64,000 bases of DNA from Lentisphaeria bacterium (GCA_016288215.1 JAEEYQ010000031.1:1-64000), one strand, 5' to 3'; positions 17,833 to 27,047 are shown, counted from the stretch's first letter. Numbers and translations are program-made. Notes: generated from the sequence alone by a model not told the origin.

Positions 17833-19185
17833 ATGTCATCACAGGTTTTTCTCATTGGAATCGGCGGCATCGGCATGAGCGCTCTGGCTCAGCTGTTGGT
17901 GTGGCGGGGCTATTCCGTCGCCGGCAGTGACCGCGGCTTGCATGACCCTAGCAAACATGCTCTGTATGAGTCACTTGCAAAACAGGGTATTCGCCTGTAT
18001 CCGCAAGACGGCAGCGGCGTGTTGGCGGAGAAGCCAGAGCGGCTGATCATCTCCACGGCCGTGGAGGAGGGCAACCCCGACTTGACCACAGGACATCCCT
18101 GCACCATCACTCACCGCGCCGCCGCGCTGGCCGACGAGCTGGCCGCCATCCAGGGGGCCCGCCTCATCACGGTGGCCGGCTCCTGCGGCAAGACCTCGGT
18201 CACCGGCTGGCTGGCCACCGCCCTCCACGCGTTGGGCGAACCCACCCTCATGGTCAACGGCGGCTATTGTCTGGACTGCGAAAACGACCGCCTCCCAGGC
18301 AATTTTTCCGCTGACCCGAATCCCCGCTGGCTGGTGGCGGAAGTCGATGAAAGCGACCATTCCATCTCCCAATTCGCTCCGGACTACGGCATTCTGCTCA
18401 ATGTGGGCACGGACCACTACGAACAGGAGGAGCTTCGGAGGGTCTTCGCGGCCTATCTGCAGCGCTGCCGCCACGGCGCGGTGGTCGCCGACGACCTGGC
18501 TCCCTTGGCGGCGGAGGCAAAGGCTCCCGTCCGCCTCTTTTCCACCGTCCCCGCCGGCTATCATGCCGCGACGGACGGCATCCGCTTTCAGATGGAGGGC
18601 GTGGGGGAAGTCCATGCGCGGCAGCCCGGCCAGTACTCCGCCGTCAACGCCATGGCGGTGCTCACGCAGCTGCTACAGCTGAACCTGCCTGTTGACGGAC
18701 AGAGACTGGCCGCCGCCATCACCGCCTTTTCAGGAGTCCGCCAGCGCTTTGAAATCATGGGCAAGACGGCGAAAGGCATGGTGCTGATCAACGACTATGC
18801 CCACAATCCGGACAAAATCAGCGCCTGCATCCAGGCCGCCCATGAGCAGTTCGGAGCGCCGCTGACCGCCATCTTCCAGCCCCACGGCTTCCGTCCCCTT
18901 CAGTTCATGAAAGACGCCTTGGCCGACTCCCTGCAGGCAGCCCTGCAGCCGGGGGACCAGGTTCTACTGCTTCCCGTCTACTATGCAGGAGGCAGCGCCG
19001 CCTTCTCTCCCACCTCGGAGGAAGTCGCCGCGGAATACCGCGCCAAAGGGCTGCCGGTCCACGCCGTCTCCACCCGTCAGGATGTGGAGGACATTCTGAA
19101 AAGCAACCCCATGGGCTGCGCGTTGGTCATGGGAGCCAGAGACTATTCCCTCCGGCTTTGGACCAAAAACCTAGTAAATTTGTAA
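17833..19185 (+). CDS. MurC-like Mur ligase
   Basis: A 450-residue member of the Mur ligase family. The N-terminal Rossmann part has GIGGIGMSALA as in MurC, which joins L-alanine to UDP-MurNAc. The central ATP domain has a P-loop at 116-122 reading GSCGKTS rather than the GTHGKTT of standard MurC, then AEVDESDHS. The C-terminal domain has NDYAHNPDKI and FQPHGFRPLQF followed by a LPVYYAGG stretch. The altered P-loop and the lack of other cell-wall genes nearby suggest a MurC paralogue or recycling-type ligase rather than the essential MurC, but the ligase fold is clear. Confidence 0.78.
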   Translation: MSSQVFLIGIGGIGMSALAQLLVWRGYSVAGSDRGLHDPSKHALYESLAKQGIRLYPQDGSGVLAEKPERLIISTAVEEGNPDLTTGHPCTITHRAAALADELAAIQGARLITVAGSCGKTSVTGWLATALHALGEPTLMVNGGYCLDCENDRLPGNFSADPNPRWLVAEVDESDHSISQFAPDYGILLNVGTDHYEQEELRRVFAAYLQRCRHGAVVADDLAPLAAEAKAPVRLFSTVPAGYHAATDGIRFQMEGVGEVHARQPGQYSAVNAMAVLTQLLQLNLPVDGQRLAAAITAFSGVRQRFEIMGKTAKGMVLINDYAHNPDKISACIQAAHEQFGAPLTAIFQPHGFRPLQFMKDALADSLQAALQPGDQVLLLPVYYAGGSAAFSPTSEEVAAEYRAKGLPVHAVSTRQDVEDILKSNPMGCALVMGARDYSLRLWTKNLVNL

Positions 19186-19219
19186 CTCATTGACAATCAA
19201 TAACTTAAGCTAATTCATC

Positions 19220-19717
19220 ATGTTCATGGCACGTTTCAGAACCGTCAGCGTCGGCCTCTTGGGCCTCCTGCTTCTTCTGGCCATTGGCTGCGCCCCCTCC
19301 CGCAAGAGTGACTACCTTCAGGGCATCACGGCGCTGGAGGAGCGAAACTTTTCGGAGGCCGCCCGACACTTCGAGGCCGCCGTGCTCAATAACGACCATG
19401 AGGCGGACGCCCATCTGCAGCTCGGCATCCTCTATGAGCGGCAGCCGGACAAGGTCTGCCTGGCCGTTTGGCATTACCGCGCCTATCTCGCCTTCGATCC
19501 GCAGGATGAGGGCCGCCTGACCGTCGCCCACAACGGTTTGGAGCGGGCGGAGAAGATGCTGATGACGGAACTGCAGGACAAACTGGAGCAGAGCACGGAG
19601 GAGGAGCGGGTCATGAAAGTCAAGCTCATGGAAGAGTATGCCCTGCGGCAAAAGCGCTGGATTGCCCAGCTGGAAAAGGAAAACCTGGAATTGCGGAAAC
19701 GGTTGGGCAAGCCATGA
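19220..19717 (+). CDS. TPR-containing lipoprotein
   Basis: A 165-residue exported lipoprotein. The N-terminal signal ends in the lipobox LAIGC, so the mature protein begins at that Cys and is lipid-anchored. It then has tetratricopeptide-like helices (YLQGITALEERNFSEAARHFEAAVL and the following ADAHLQLGILY), and a charged coiled-coil tail from about residue 115 to the end. TPRs usually mediate protein contacts, so a scaffold role in envelope assembly is plausible. It lies between the MurC-like ligase and the RNA methyltransferase, both co-directional. No specific function can be named. Confidence 0.8.
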   Translation: MFMARFRTVSVGLLGLLLLLAIGCAPSRKSDYLQGITALEERNFSEAARHFEAAVLNNDHEADAHLQLGILYERQPDKVCLAVWHYRAYLAFDPQDEGRLTVAHNGLERAEKMLMTELQDKLEQSTEEERVMKVKLMEEYALRQKRWIAQLEKENLELRKRLGKP

Positions 19718-19766
19718 CGGCATGCCCCGCCCCACATTCATCAACCGAACCCCACCACAGACATCT

Positions 19767-20993
19767 ATGCTGCACACCATGCAAGTCACCATCACGGACA
19801 TCGGCTTCGGCGGCGACGGCGTCGCCCGGCTGGATGACCATTCTGTTGTCTTCGTCCCCTTCACCGCCATGGGAGATGTGGCCCAGATCACGCTGCTCAG
19901 CTCCCACAAAAACTACCATCGGGCGATGCTTCGGAACCTGATCACCGCAGGCCATGGCCGCACCGCCCCCGTGTGCCCACACTTCGGCACCTGCGGCGGC
20001 TGCGCCTATCAGCATCTGGACTACGCCGCCGAATGTCAGGCCAAACAGCGGCAGTTCAGGGACATCATGGAGCGAATCGGCCATTTCAAGGACTTCCCGC
20101 AGCCGGAGCCCATCATCCCCTCCCCCTCCTGCACCAAATACCGCAACAAACTGCGGCTGGAGCCCATCCGCGTCGACCGCGAAACCCTCGCGTACGGCTA
20201 TTATGCCCAAGACAATCGGACGCTCATTCCCGTCAAGAGCTGCCCGCTGGCACAGGACTGCCTGAACCTGCTGCTGCGCACGGCCATCAACAGCCCGTGG
20301 GGGAAGAAAAACACCCAGAACATCCGCCCCTACCCTCTGACCCTCCGCGCCACCACAAACGGTTCCTGCCAATACTATTTCGGTCCCCCCTCCGCCAAAG
20401 TCCCATGGCTCCATGAGGAGCTTCTGGGAGAGGACATCAATGTGCCATTGGGCAGCTTCTGGCAAGTGAATCCCCCTGTGGCGGAAAAACTTGTGGAAAC
20501 CGTCAGGCGGTGGGCCACCGAGTCGGGCACCCGCAGCCTCATTGACGCCTATGGCGGCGTGGGCACCTTCTCCCTGCTCCTCGGCAGCCATTTCCAATAC
20601 CGTGTGCTCATTGAGAGCGATCCCCTGGCCACCGCCGCCGCCGAACGGAACCATCAGGAACGGGACCTGAAATGCCGCATTCTGTCCAGCACCACGGAAA
20701 GTTCCATTGGAACGGCACTTAGCCATGTGACCGCCGCTGAAACACTAGTCCTGCTGGATCCCCCGCGAACCGGCTGCGCCCCCAAGGTCATTGAGATCCT
20801 TCGGCATCACCCCCCCCTGCAGATCATCTACGTCTCCTGCAATCCGCCCACCTTGGCTCGGGACCTGCAGCTCCTTTGCGCCGACGGCGTCTACACCCCC
20901 ATCCACGCCGCCACCTTCGACATGTTCCCCCGAACTGGCCATTTCGAGTCCGCCGTCCTGCTGGAGCGCACTACCAATGGCAAACATGCCTGA
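19767..20993 (+). CDS. RlmD/RumA-type rRNA (uracil-C5) methyltransferase
   Basis: The protein, about 408 residues, methylates C5 of a uridine in rRNA or tRNA using S-adenosylmethionine. It starts with a TRAM-like RNA-binding domain (VTITDIGFGGDGVARL), then the iron-sulfur cysteines CPHFGTCGGCAYQHL, a central RNA-binding domain, and a Rossmann methyltransferase (LIDAYGGVGTFSLLL). The catalytic Cys is in YVSCNPPTLARDL and the end has DMFPRTGHFESAVLL. Whether it acts on 23S U1939 (RlmD), U747 or tRNA cannot be told. ATG at 19767 or 19779 begins the TRAM domain; the longer frame upstream overlaps the lipoprotein gene. Confidence 0.9.
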   Translation: MLHTMQVTITDIGFGGDGVARLDDHSVVFVPFTAMGDVAQITLLSSHKNYHRAMLRNLITAGHGRTAPVCPHFGTCGGCAYQHLDYAAECQAKQRQFRDIMERIGHFKDFPQPEPIIPSPSCTKYRNKLRLEPIRVDRETLAYGYYAQDNRTLIPVKSCPLAQDCLNLLLRTAINSPWGKKNTQNIRPYPLTLRATTNGSCQYYFGPPSAKVPWLHEELLGEDINVPLGSFWQVNPPVAEKLVETVRRWATESGTRSLIDAYGGVGTFSLLLGSHFQYRVLIESDPLATAAAERNHQERDLKCRILSSTTESSIGTALSHVTAAETLVLLDPPRTGCAPKVIEILRHHPPLQIIYVSCNPPTLARDLQLLCADGVYTPIHAATFDMFPRTGHFESAVLLERTTNGKHA

Positions 20994-21007
20994 CCCTTTG
21001 CCTTGCA

Positions 21008-21616
21008 GACGGCGTGCCTAAAATCATCGAAGTCTATGGAACCCAGGCATTTACATTCCATGAGAATTCCATAGTCGTGACCATTCCCTTCAATAAGATT
21101 GACTTGGGTAGTCAAAAAGATGAAGATACCCAAGTCAAACATACCCAAGTCAAACATACCCAAGTCAAAGATACCCAAGTCAAAGATACCCAAGTCAAAG
21201 ATACCCAAGTCAAAGATACCCAAGTCAAAGATACCCAAGTCAAACATACCCAAGTCGAAGATACCCAAGTCAAACATACCCAAGTCAAACATACCCAAGT
21301 CGAAGATACCCAAGTCGAAGATACCCAAGTCGAACATACACAAGTCGAAGGTACACAAGTCGAAGGTACACAAGTCGAACATACACAAGTCGAAACAAAA
21401 GCAAGATATGGACGGATTGGCAATGAAAGTCTGGAGAAGATTCTTGAATTTTGCAAGACAGCAAAGAGCCTGAAGGAAATTATGGGACATTTGGGCTTGC
21501 GTGAGCGGAAATCTGTTTCCATCCGTTTGAAAATTCTACTACAAGAGGGACGACTATCCAAGACCCTGCCAGACAAACCCAATAGCAGCAGACAGAAGTA
21601 CATCACGTCCATCTGA
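21008..21616 (+). pseudogene. 5'-truncated AlbA_2/COG2865-type regulator with pentapeptide repeats
   Basis: Reading in frame from 21008 gives GVPKIIEVYGTQAFTFHENS, VVTIPFNK, then 18 pentapeptides of the form DTQVK/HTQVE (15-bp units), and finally a winged-helix region (ILEFCKTAKSLKEIMGHLG then RLKILLQEGRLSKTLPDKPN) ending QKYITSI. The order is the C-terminal third of ATP-binding AlbA_2-type transcriptional regulators, which often carry TQV repeats before a winged helix. The N-terminal schlafen/AlbA_2 and ATPase parts are absent; the frame runs back into the upstream methyltransferase without a start. It is therefore a broken remnant whose 3' end stayed open. Confidence 0.65.
21125..21394 (+). 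repeat. 18 x 15-bp tandem repeat
   Basis: Eighteen in-frame copies of (G/C)ATACCCAAGTC(A/G)AA run without interruption. Units 1-8 end in CAAA, later ones mostly in CGAA, and the last four read ACACAAG instead of ACCCAAG, so the array shows a gradient of divergence from left to right. In the coding frame each unit is Asp/His-Thr-Gln-Val-Lys/Glu. Confidence 0.97.
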
Positions 21617-21933
21617 TTGCCCAATCTGGTATTATAATATTGTATAATGGAACTCAGAACCCAGAAGGTCTCTGAAAACCATGAATATTGACGTGATCTC
21701 ATTCAATCCCTTTGGACAACCAGATTTTATAACATACTTATAACCATGATGTTATGAAAAAAATGATGACTCCTTGTCCGCTTTTCAGGATAATCTCAAT
21801 GTGTCCAGCTGAAAAATAGTTGACAGGACTTGAAAAATCAAAAAATGGGGGGTATTTTATTCCCTGACATCGTGAAATTACATGTTCGGGAAGCTTCCAT
21901 TCATCCTCAATCCCCCATATTTCCCTCCATGGA
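21617..21933. other. Intergenic region before the FkbM gene
   Basis: No gene is visible in this 317-bp stretch. It holds an AT-rich motif ATTATAATATTGTATAATGG near 21630-21650 and an imperfect inverted repeat at 21724-21762, TTTTATAACAT with ATGTTATGAAAA, that could be an operator or a weak terminator. No clear ribosome site precedes the next start. Confidence 0.6.
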
Positions 21934-22920
21934 ATGAGCCTCAAGTCCACTTGCATCAAACTCCTGTACTCCTGCCTTGAAACCTTGCCGGCCCCCTTTG
22001 CCAACAAGCTCAAGATGATGGGCAACATTGCCGTCCATGACTGGCAAATGGAGTCGTTTTGCATGTTTGACATTCGGGAAGCCATGGCGGAAGAACAGGC
22101 AAAAACCTTATTCGACCCGCATGACGAAATGACACAACATATTGTTCATCAGCAATATGTGCTTGGAAAACTATACATTCCCCCCGAAGTCAAAAACTGC
22201 TTTTTCTTCCATCATCGCAAGGAACTGTACTTTCCGTTTGAGGGGGATGTCAGCCAAATCAAACGTTCTGCAGACACCTTCAAGGCCCAATATGGCTTGA
22301 CCGATGTGGGACCGGAAGTCACCTATTACCACAATGGCCTTTACTTTCTCAATGAGCATGAACGGGCCCTTATCTCCGGCAAGTACATCATTGATGCAGG
22401 GGCTTATCAGGGGGAATCAGTGATTGCGCTTCTTGAGGCTAACCCCTTGCGCGTCATCGCCTTCGAGCTTTCTCCAAAAAATTACAGTAAAATGGAGGCC
22501 AACCTGCAGCGGAATCACATTCCCAAAGAACGCTACGAGCTGATTCCCTGCGGCCTTGGCGCCGTTGAAGAGGACATTTGCATCGACGACACGGGGGAAG
22601 CCATCACATCCAGGCAGAACAAAGGGGATTTGAGTTGCCACATCACCACCATTGACACGTATACCCAACACCATCCCGTTCCAATCGGAATGATCAAAGC
22701 CGACATCGAAGGAGATGGTCTGGAGCTCATCAAAGGGGCTCTTGCCACCATTCGACGGGACCGCCCTATCTTGAGCATTGCGGTATATCACCGTGCCGAT
22801 GAATTTCTTGGAATACCTAAATTGCTGATAGACAATAATTTAGGATATAGGTTCATTTTGCGGAGCCTCTCTCCGTTCACCACTTTGGGTGAGATTGTCC
22901 TCTTGGGCTTGCCTGAATGA
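21934..22920 (+). CDS. FkbM-family methyltransferase
   Basis: The 328-residue protein is an S-adenosylmethionine-dependent O-methyltransferase of the FkbM type, often acting on sugars in surface polysaccharides. The SAM-binding motif is IIDAGAYQGESVIALLEAN near residue 150, followed by VIAFELSPKN, and the family motif IKADIEGDGLELIKGA. The first ~140 residues form an extension with no recognised domain. It precedes the MBOAT and AlgX-like genes in the same direction, so it probably modifies the same glycan. No good ribosome site is seen before 21934; internal ATGs at codons 28-29 are alternatives. Confidence 0.85.
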   Translation: MSLKSTCIKLLYSCLETLPAPFANKLKMMGNIAVHDWQMESFCMFDIREAMAEEQAKTLFDPHDEMTQHIVHQQYVLGKLYIPPEVKNCFFFHHRKELYFPFEGDVSQIKRSADTFKAQYGLTDVGPEVTYYHNGLYFLNEHERALISGKYIIDAGAYQGESVIALLEANPLRVIAFELSPKNYSKMEANLQRNHIPKERYELIPCGLGAVEEDICIDDTGEAITSRQNKGDLSCHITTIDTYTQHHPVPIGMIKADIEGDGLELIKGALATIRRDRPILSIAVYHRADEFLGIPKLLIDNNLGYRFILRSLSPFTTLGEIVLLGLPE

Positions 22921-23027
22921 TTCCACAAAGTCCCCATGTTTCCAAACTTTTCATCCGGATTCACTGCCACTTAAGTCGATGAGTTTCAGCCCCATATGTC
23001 AGCCCGAAAGCGTGCGGCACCGCCCCC

Positions 23028-24404
23028 ATGAGCTTTACATCAACAATTTTTCTAATTGGATGGTTTCCCTTATTTGCCATTCTATATCCGTGGCTGGCAG
23101 GCAGATCCATGGCGGGCAGAAAAGGATTGTTGTTTTTGGCAAACAGCCTCTTTATCATCTGGGGCGGAGCCGCTTCCTTTTTGCTGTTAGGTGCCTTCTC
23201 CATGTTGATTTCCCTCCTTGCCATCGGTGTCATTCGGTTCAAAACACGGTGGGCGCTGGCCCTTGCGCTAATCTTGACGATCACCCCTTTGGCCGTGACG
23301 AAATACACCATGTTTTTCATTCATGCCATCAACACCGTCATGGACTTGCACGTTGCCGCACCCTCTTTCATCATTCCCATGGGCATCTCCTTCGTTACGT
23401 TTGAGGCCATATCCCTTCTGGTGGATATCTTCAAAGGAAAAATCAGCAGAACCCCTTCTCCTCTAGATATTTACATATATCTAACCTTCTTTCCAACCAT
23501 CACTTCCGGTCCCATCTTGCGATATGATGAATTTGAAACGGGATTGCGTTCCGCACCCCTGTCACGCGATGTCTCCACGGCCTTGGAACGAATCTGTCTC
23601 GGCCTATGTAAAAAAGTCCTTGTGGCAGACAAGATAGCCGTTTTGGCAGACTCCTATTTTGACGGCACGGCATTGGGAAACTCCTACTCGGCCATGGGAC
23701 TATGGATGGGCTCCATGGCATATTCTCTTCAATTGTACTTTGACTTTTCAGGCTATTCGGACATGGCCATTGGCATTGGGGGCCTGCTGGGCTTCAACAT
23801 CCGAGAGAATTTCAACAGGCCGTATCAGGCATGCGGTATATCGGATTTCTGGAGAAGATGGCATCTCTCTCTGACACAATGGTTTAGGGATTATATCTAC
23901 ATCCCGTTGGGCGGAAACCGATGCTCACCCCTTCGCCATATTCAGAACCTGTTGGTCGTATGGCTATTGACTGGAATTTGGCATGGCGCCAACTGGACTT
24001 TCATCCTTTGGGGACTGGCTTATTTCGTGTTTTTGGTCGCCGAAAAATCCATTCTGAAGAGGGGGATTCAACTCCCCAGACTCGTGAAACATGCCTATAC
24101 CTTATTCATTGTCAATCTATTGTGGGTTCCCTTTCGCGCCAAGGACCTGTCCACCGCGTTTCAATACATGGCTGGAATGTTTGGCGGAGGCGGCGGCGTC
24201 ATAGAGAAACGGGCTCTTCGGTTTGTTCCTTTCATGTTATTGGCCATTGCCCTTTGCCTCCCGTGGGAAAACATCTTGCACCGTTTCAACGGCAGACAAG
24301 AAGTCCTTTTCCTTAAGAACGCCGTTCTTGTCATCTTGACCGGCTTGGCTCTGTGCAGTTTGATCAATTCATCCTATGCACCATATATTTACGGGAACTT
24401 CTAG
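23028..24404 (+). CDS. MBOAT-family O-acyltransferase (AlgI/DltB-like)
   Basis: A polytopic inner-membrane protein of 458 residues that passes acyl groups from a cytoplasmic donor across the membrane for glycan O-acylation. MBOAT motifs are clear: SGYSDMAIGIGGLLGFNIRENFNRPY is the AlgI/DltB block, DFWRRWHLSLTQWFRDYIYIPLGGNR follows it, and the catalytic His is His319 in TGIWHGANWT. About ten to twelve hydrophobic segments are visible. The SGNH-type partner follows after 9 bp, the arrangement seen in alginate and cellulose acetylation systems. The acyl acceptor here is unknown. Confidence 0.92.
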   Translation: MSFTSTIFLIGWFPLFAILYPWLAGRSMAGRKGLLFLANSLFIIWGGAASFLLLGAFSMLISLLAIGVIRFKTRWALALALILTITPLAVTKYTMFFIHAINTVMDLHVAAPSFIIPMGISFVTFEAISLLVDIFKGKISRTPSPLDIYIYLTFFPTITSGPILRYDEFETGLRSAPLSRDVSTALERICLGLCKKVLVADKIAVLADSYFDGTALGNSYSAMGLWMGSMAYSLQLYFDFSGYSDMAIGIGGLLGFNIRENFNRPYQACGISDFWRRWHLSLTQWFRDYIYIPLGGNRCSPLRHIQNLLVVWLLTGIWHGANWTFILWGLAYFVFLVAEKSILKRGIQLPRLVKHAYTLFIVNLLWVPFRAKDLSTAFQYMAGMFGGGGGVIEKRALRFVPFMLLAIALCLPWENILHRFNGRQEVLFLKNAVLVILTGLALCSLINSSYAPYIYGNF

Positions 24405-24413
24405 GGAGGAGCC

Positions 24414-25628
24414 ATGAGTAAAGGAGAATGCAAAACGCGGTGGCATATTCTTGCCATTCTCTTCATGGTGGCAATCTTGTCCATTGGCTCCGGGATGCAA
24501 TTTGCCATGGAAATCGGGCGCTCCATTCAACGCCATTTGAACGGCGACAGAAACGACACCCCAAAATCTCTCACCATAAATCAACCAATGACTTCAGACG
24601 CACCTCTCTCCATGTCATGCCCCCTAAAAAGGAAATGGGACACGTTCTGCCATGCCATGGACACCATTGTTTTCAAGTTCAATTCCCTGTGGTCGGTTTT
24701 CATGACCGTGCCCTTGAGCAAAATCGACTCCATTGTCACCTATCATGTGACAGGGGAGATTGCCTCATCTCAAGTCATCGGAGGCCTTCACAAGTGGCTG
24801 TTCTTCAAAAGCAAAACCGATGGAGACTCCGTTGGTGACTTTGAAGGCACGAATCTGCACTCCCTTCAAGAACTGGAAGCCATCGCCCAATCCGCTCTGA
24901 CCGCCCAAGAGGGCATCACCCGCCATGGCATACAGTTTGTCATCGTCGTGGCCCCGAACAAGGAGAATGTGTATTGGGAAAACATGCCCGACACCTATGT
25001 GCATGCCCAAAAGTCCCGCACAGACCTTTTGATTGAATTTATCCAAAAGAAGGGAGTGAACATCGTTTCCCCAAAACAGGACCTGCTAGATCATCATTTA
25101 TCCTTTCAACTATATTATCGTTACGACACCCATTGGAATCAGTTAGGGGCGTACATCGGAGTCCGTGCCACGTTGGCATCATGGAATCTGGAGATGCCAG
25201 AACTATCAAAGCGGGTCATTTCCTCAACGGATTTGAAAGAGGCCTATCATTATTGCGGAGAAGACGATTTAGCCAAGATGATGGGGTTAAGAGGCGTGTT
25301 TTCGGATGAGAAGGAATATGTCATTGAAGGCACTCTCCCTATAGATTGGGTCACCTTTGAATCGGAGCATGACGCTGGCATCCCCTCCCGCTATTTCAAT
25401 GAAAGAGCGGTTAACAAAAGTCGTCTTCTTCTTGTGGGAGACTCTTTTCGCTCTTCCATGCTCCCTGCATTGCGGGAGCAATTTATCGAAGTGATTGCCG
25501 TTCAGCATTCTCGCTGCACATCGAAAATGCTGATGGAGCTTCATCCAGACTATGTCATCGCGGAATATGTTGAACGGTATTCCCATGAAATGGGAACACT
25601 GCATTTGCTTGTGGAAAAAAGCCCGTAA
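24414..25628 (+). CDS. AlgX/AlgJ-like SGNH acetyltransferase partner
   Basis: The 404-residue protein has an N-terminal membrane anchor (residues 10-30) and an extracytoplasmic SGNH-hydrolase-like domain. Key motifs are the DTHWN block (Asp238, His240) typical of AlgJ/AlgX and GDSF with the likely catalytic Ser344. The segment WLFFKSKTDGDSVGDFEG matches the entry to the fold in that family. Working with the MBOAT protein encoded just upstream, it probably transfers the acyl group onto the polysaccharide in the periplasm. GGAGG lies 6 bases before its ATG, and the two genes are 9 bp apart. Confidence 0.85.
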   Translation: MSKGECKTRWHILAILFMVAILSIGSGMQFAMEIGRSIQRHLNGDRNDTPKSLTINQPMTSDAPLSMSCPLKRKWDTFCHAMDTIVFKFNSLWSVFMTVPLSKIDSIVTYHVTGEIASSQVIGGLHKWLFFKSKTDGDSVGDFEGTNLHSLQELEAIAQSALTAQEGITRHGIQFVIVVAPNKENVYWENMPDTYVHAQKSRTDLLIEFIQKKGVNIVSPKQDLLDHHLSFQLYYRYDTHWNQLGAYIGVRATLASWNLEMPELSKRVISSTDLKEAYHYCGEDDLAKMMGLRGVFSDEKEYVIEGTLPIDWVTFESEHDAGIPSRYFNERAVNKSRLLLVGDSFRSSMLPALREQFIEVIAVQHSRCTSKMLMELHPDYVIAEYVERYSHEMGTLHLLVEKSP

Positions 25629-26140
25629 GCCTTATGATATATCGCTATAACATCTTAATATATAGTGATTTATATAGAAACATAGGACGTTAGGTGCACG
25701 AGAAAGTTAGAGTTTTAGAACCGCGCAAGCGGTGACCCCCCTTCGCCCTTCGGGCTACGGCGGGGCAAGCAGGAATCTGACGTGGGACGGGGGACGAGAG
25801 ACGGGGGACGAGGGACGGGAGACTGGAGACGTGGCACTTGCATCGGTTCCCCTCTGCAAAAAACAGTCCATTTTTCGGGAGGCGGGAATATTTCAGCCCC
25901 TCTGTTCCGCCGCCATGTCCCGAAATAAAGTCATATCTTATTGATTATCAATATATTATGTAAATATCTGGCTTACAATGGCTCATCGGGCAGGATTTGG
26001 GACATCCATCCTGACAATTGGGATTTTCCTCCTTACCATATATATTAATGGTGGAAAAGAGTTTTCACGGACTTCATCGCGGAGTTCGCGGGAGCGGGTT
26101 AGCAAGAGGCCGCCATTGAACGGGCGGAGGAGGAACAGCC
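25629..26140. other. Intergenic region before argB
   Basis: No convincing gene. It contains an AT motif repeat near 25635-25680, a GNRA-type hairpin ACCGC-GCAA-GCGGT at 25720-25733 followed by a GCCCTTCGGGC hairpin, seven tandem purine heptamers (25784-25832), and an AT palindrome at 26034-26053 that may belong to the argB promoter. Confidence 0.7.
25784..25832 (+). repeat. Seven tandem GGGACGA-type heptamers
   Basis: Seven consecutive 7-bp units (GGGACGG, GGGACGA, GAGACGG, GGGACGA, GGGACGG, GAGACTG, GAGACGT), all purines except the C/T positions. The 7-bp period is the same as in the CTAATTC arrays elsewhere in the window. Confidence 0.9.
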
Positions 26141-27025
26141 ATGACAGCCATGATGAATGAAATAATCGCCAAAGCCGACGTGCTTCTGGAGGCCTTGCCC
26201 TATATTCAGCAGTTTCACGGAAAGACGGTCCTCATCAAATTCGGCGGGAGCGCCATGGAGGATCCGGAAACCACGCGTGGCGTGCTGCGGGACATTGCGT
26301 TCATGGCGTCCGCCGGCATGAAGCCCATCATTGTCCACGGCGGCGGCAAGGCCATCAGCGCCGCGCTGAAGGAGCAGAACATCCCCACCCGCTTCATCAA
26401 CGGACTGCGCTACACCTGCGAGCAGACCATTCGCGTGGTCGACCAGGTGCTCCATGAAAAAGTCAACGCGAATTTGGTGTCTCTGCTGAAGAACTGCGGC
26501 GCCCATGCGGTGGCCGTCTCCGGCAAGAACGTCCTGCGGGCGGAGAAAGTCACCACGACGGACGCGCAGACTGGCCAGGAGCTGGATTTGGGCTTTGTGG
26601 GCAAGGTCATCAACGTGGACACACCACAGCTCAACTGGCTTCTCAGCCGAGAGGAAATCCCTGTCATCACGCCACTTGCAAAAGACATGACAGGACAGGT
26701 CTACAACATCAACGCGGACATGGCCGCCTGCGTCGTCGCCTCCATGCTGCAAGTCAACAAGCTGGTCTTCCTCAGCGATGTGCCTGGCGTGCTCAGCGAT
26801 CCGCAGGACGAATCCACGCTGATCTCCACCATCCATGTGGGAGACATCAGCCGCCTCCATGAGGACGGCACCATCAGCGGCGGCATGCTGCCCAAACTGA
26901 ACAGCGCGGCGGACGCCATCCGCAGCGGCGTGGAGAAAGTCCACATGATCGACGGACGACTGCGACATTCCCTGCTGCTGGAAATCTTTACTGACCAAGG
27001 CATTGGAACCCAAATTCTCAACTAA
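26141..27025 (+). CDS. argB: Acetylglutamate kinase
   Basis: ArgB phosphorylates N-acetylglutamate, the second step of arginine synthesis and usually the point of arginine feedback. The 294-residue protein has the amino-acid-kinase motifs KFGGSAM near residue 28, IVHGGGKAIS, NINADMAACVVA and SDVPGVL, with GGMLPKL near the end. Several spaced GGAGG-like purine runs precede the ATG; ATGs at codons 4 and 5 are alternatives. argF starts 22 bp after its stop, so the two form an arginine operon. The N-terminal helix (PYIQQFHGKTVLIK) is of the length seen in arginine-inhibited enzymes, but regulation is inference. Confidence 0.95.
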   Translation: MTAMMNEIIAKADVLLEALPYIQQFHGKTVLIKFGGSAMEDPETTRGVLRDIAFMASAGMKPIIVHGGGKAISAALKEQNIPTRFINGLRYTCEQTIRVVDQVLHEKVNANLVSLLKNCGAHAVAVSGKNVLRAEKVTTTDAQTGQELDLGFVGKVINVDTPQLNWLLSREEIPVITPLAKDMTGQVYNINADMAACVVASMLQVNKLVFLSDVPGVLSDPQDESTLISTIHVGDISRLHEDGTISGGMLPKLNSAADAIRSGVEKVHMIDGRLRHSLLLEIFTDQGIGTQILN

Positions 27026-27047
27026 AACCGCAAAAGGAGCATTACAT

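Noticed and set aside
21738-22085. A 115-codon minus-strand frame upstream of the FkbM gene
   Set aside because: Overlaps the FkbM start on the other strand, with no ribosome site and no motif.
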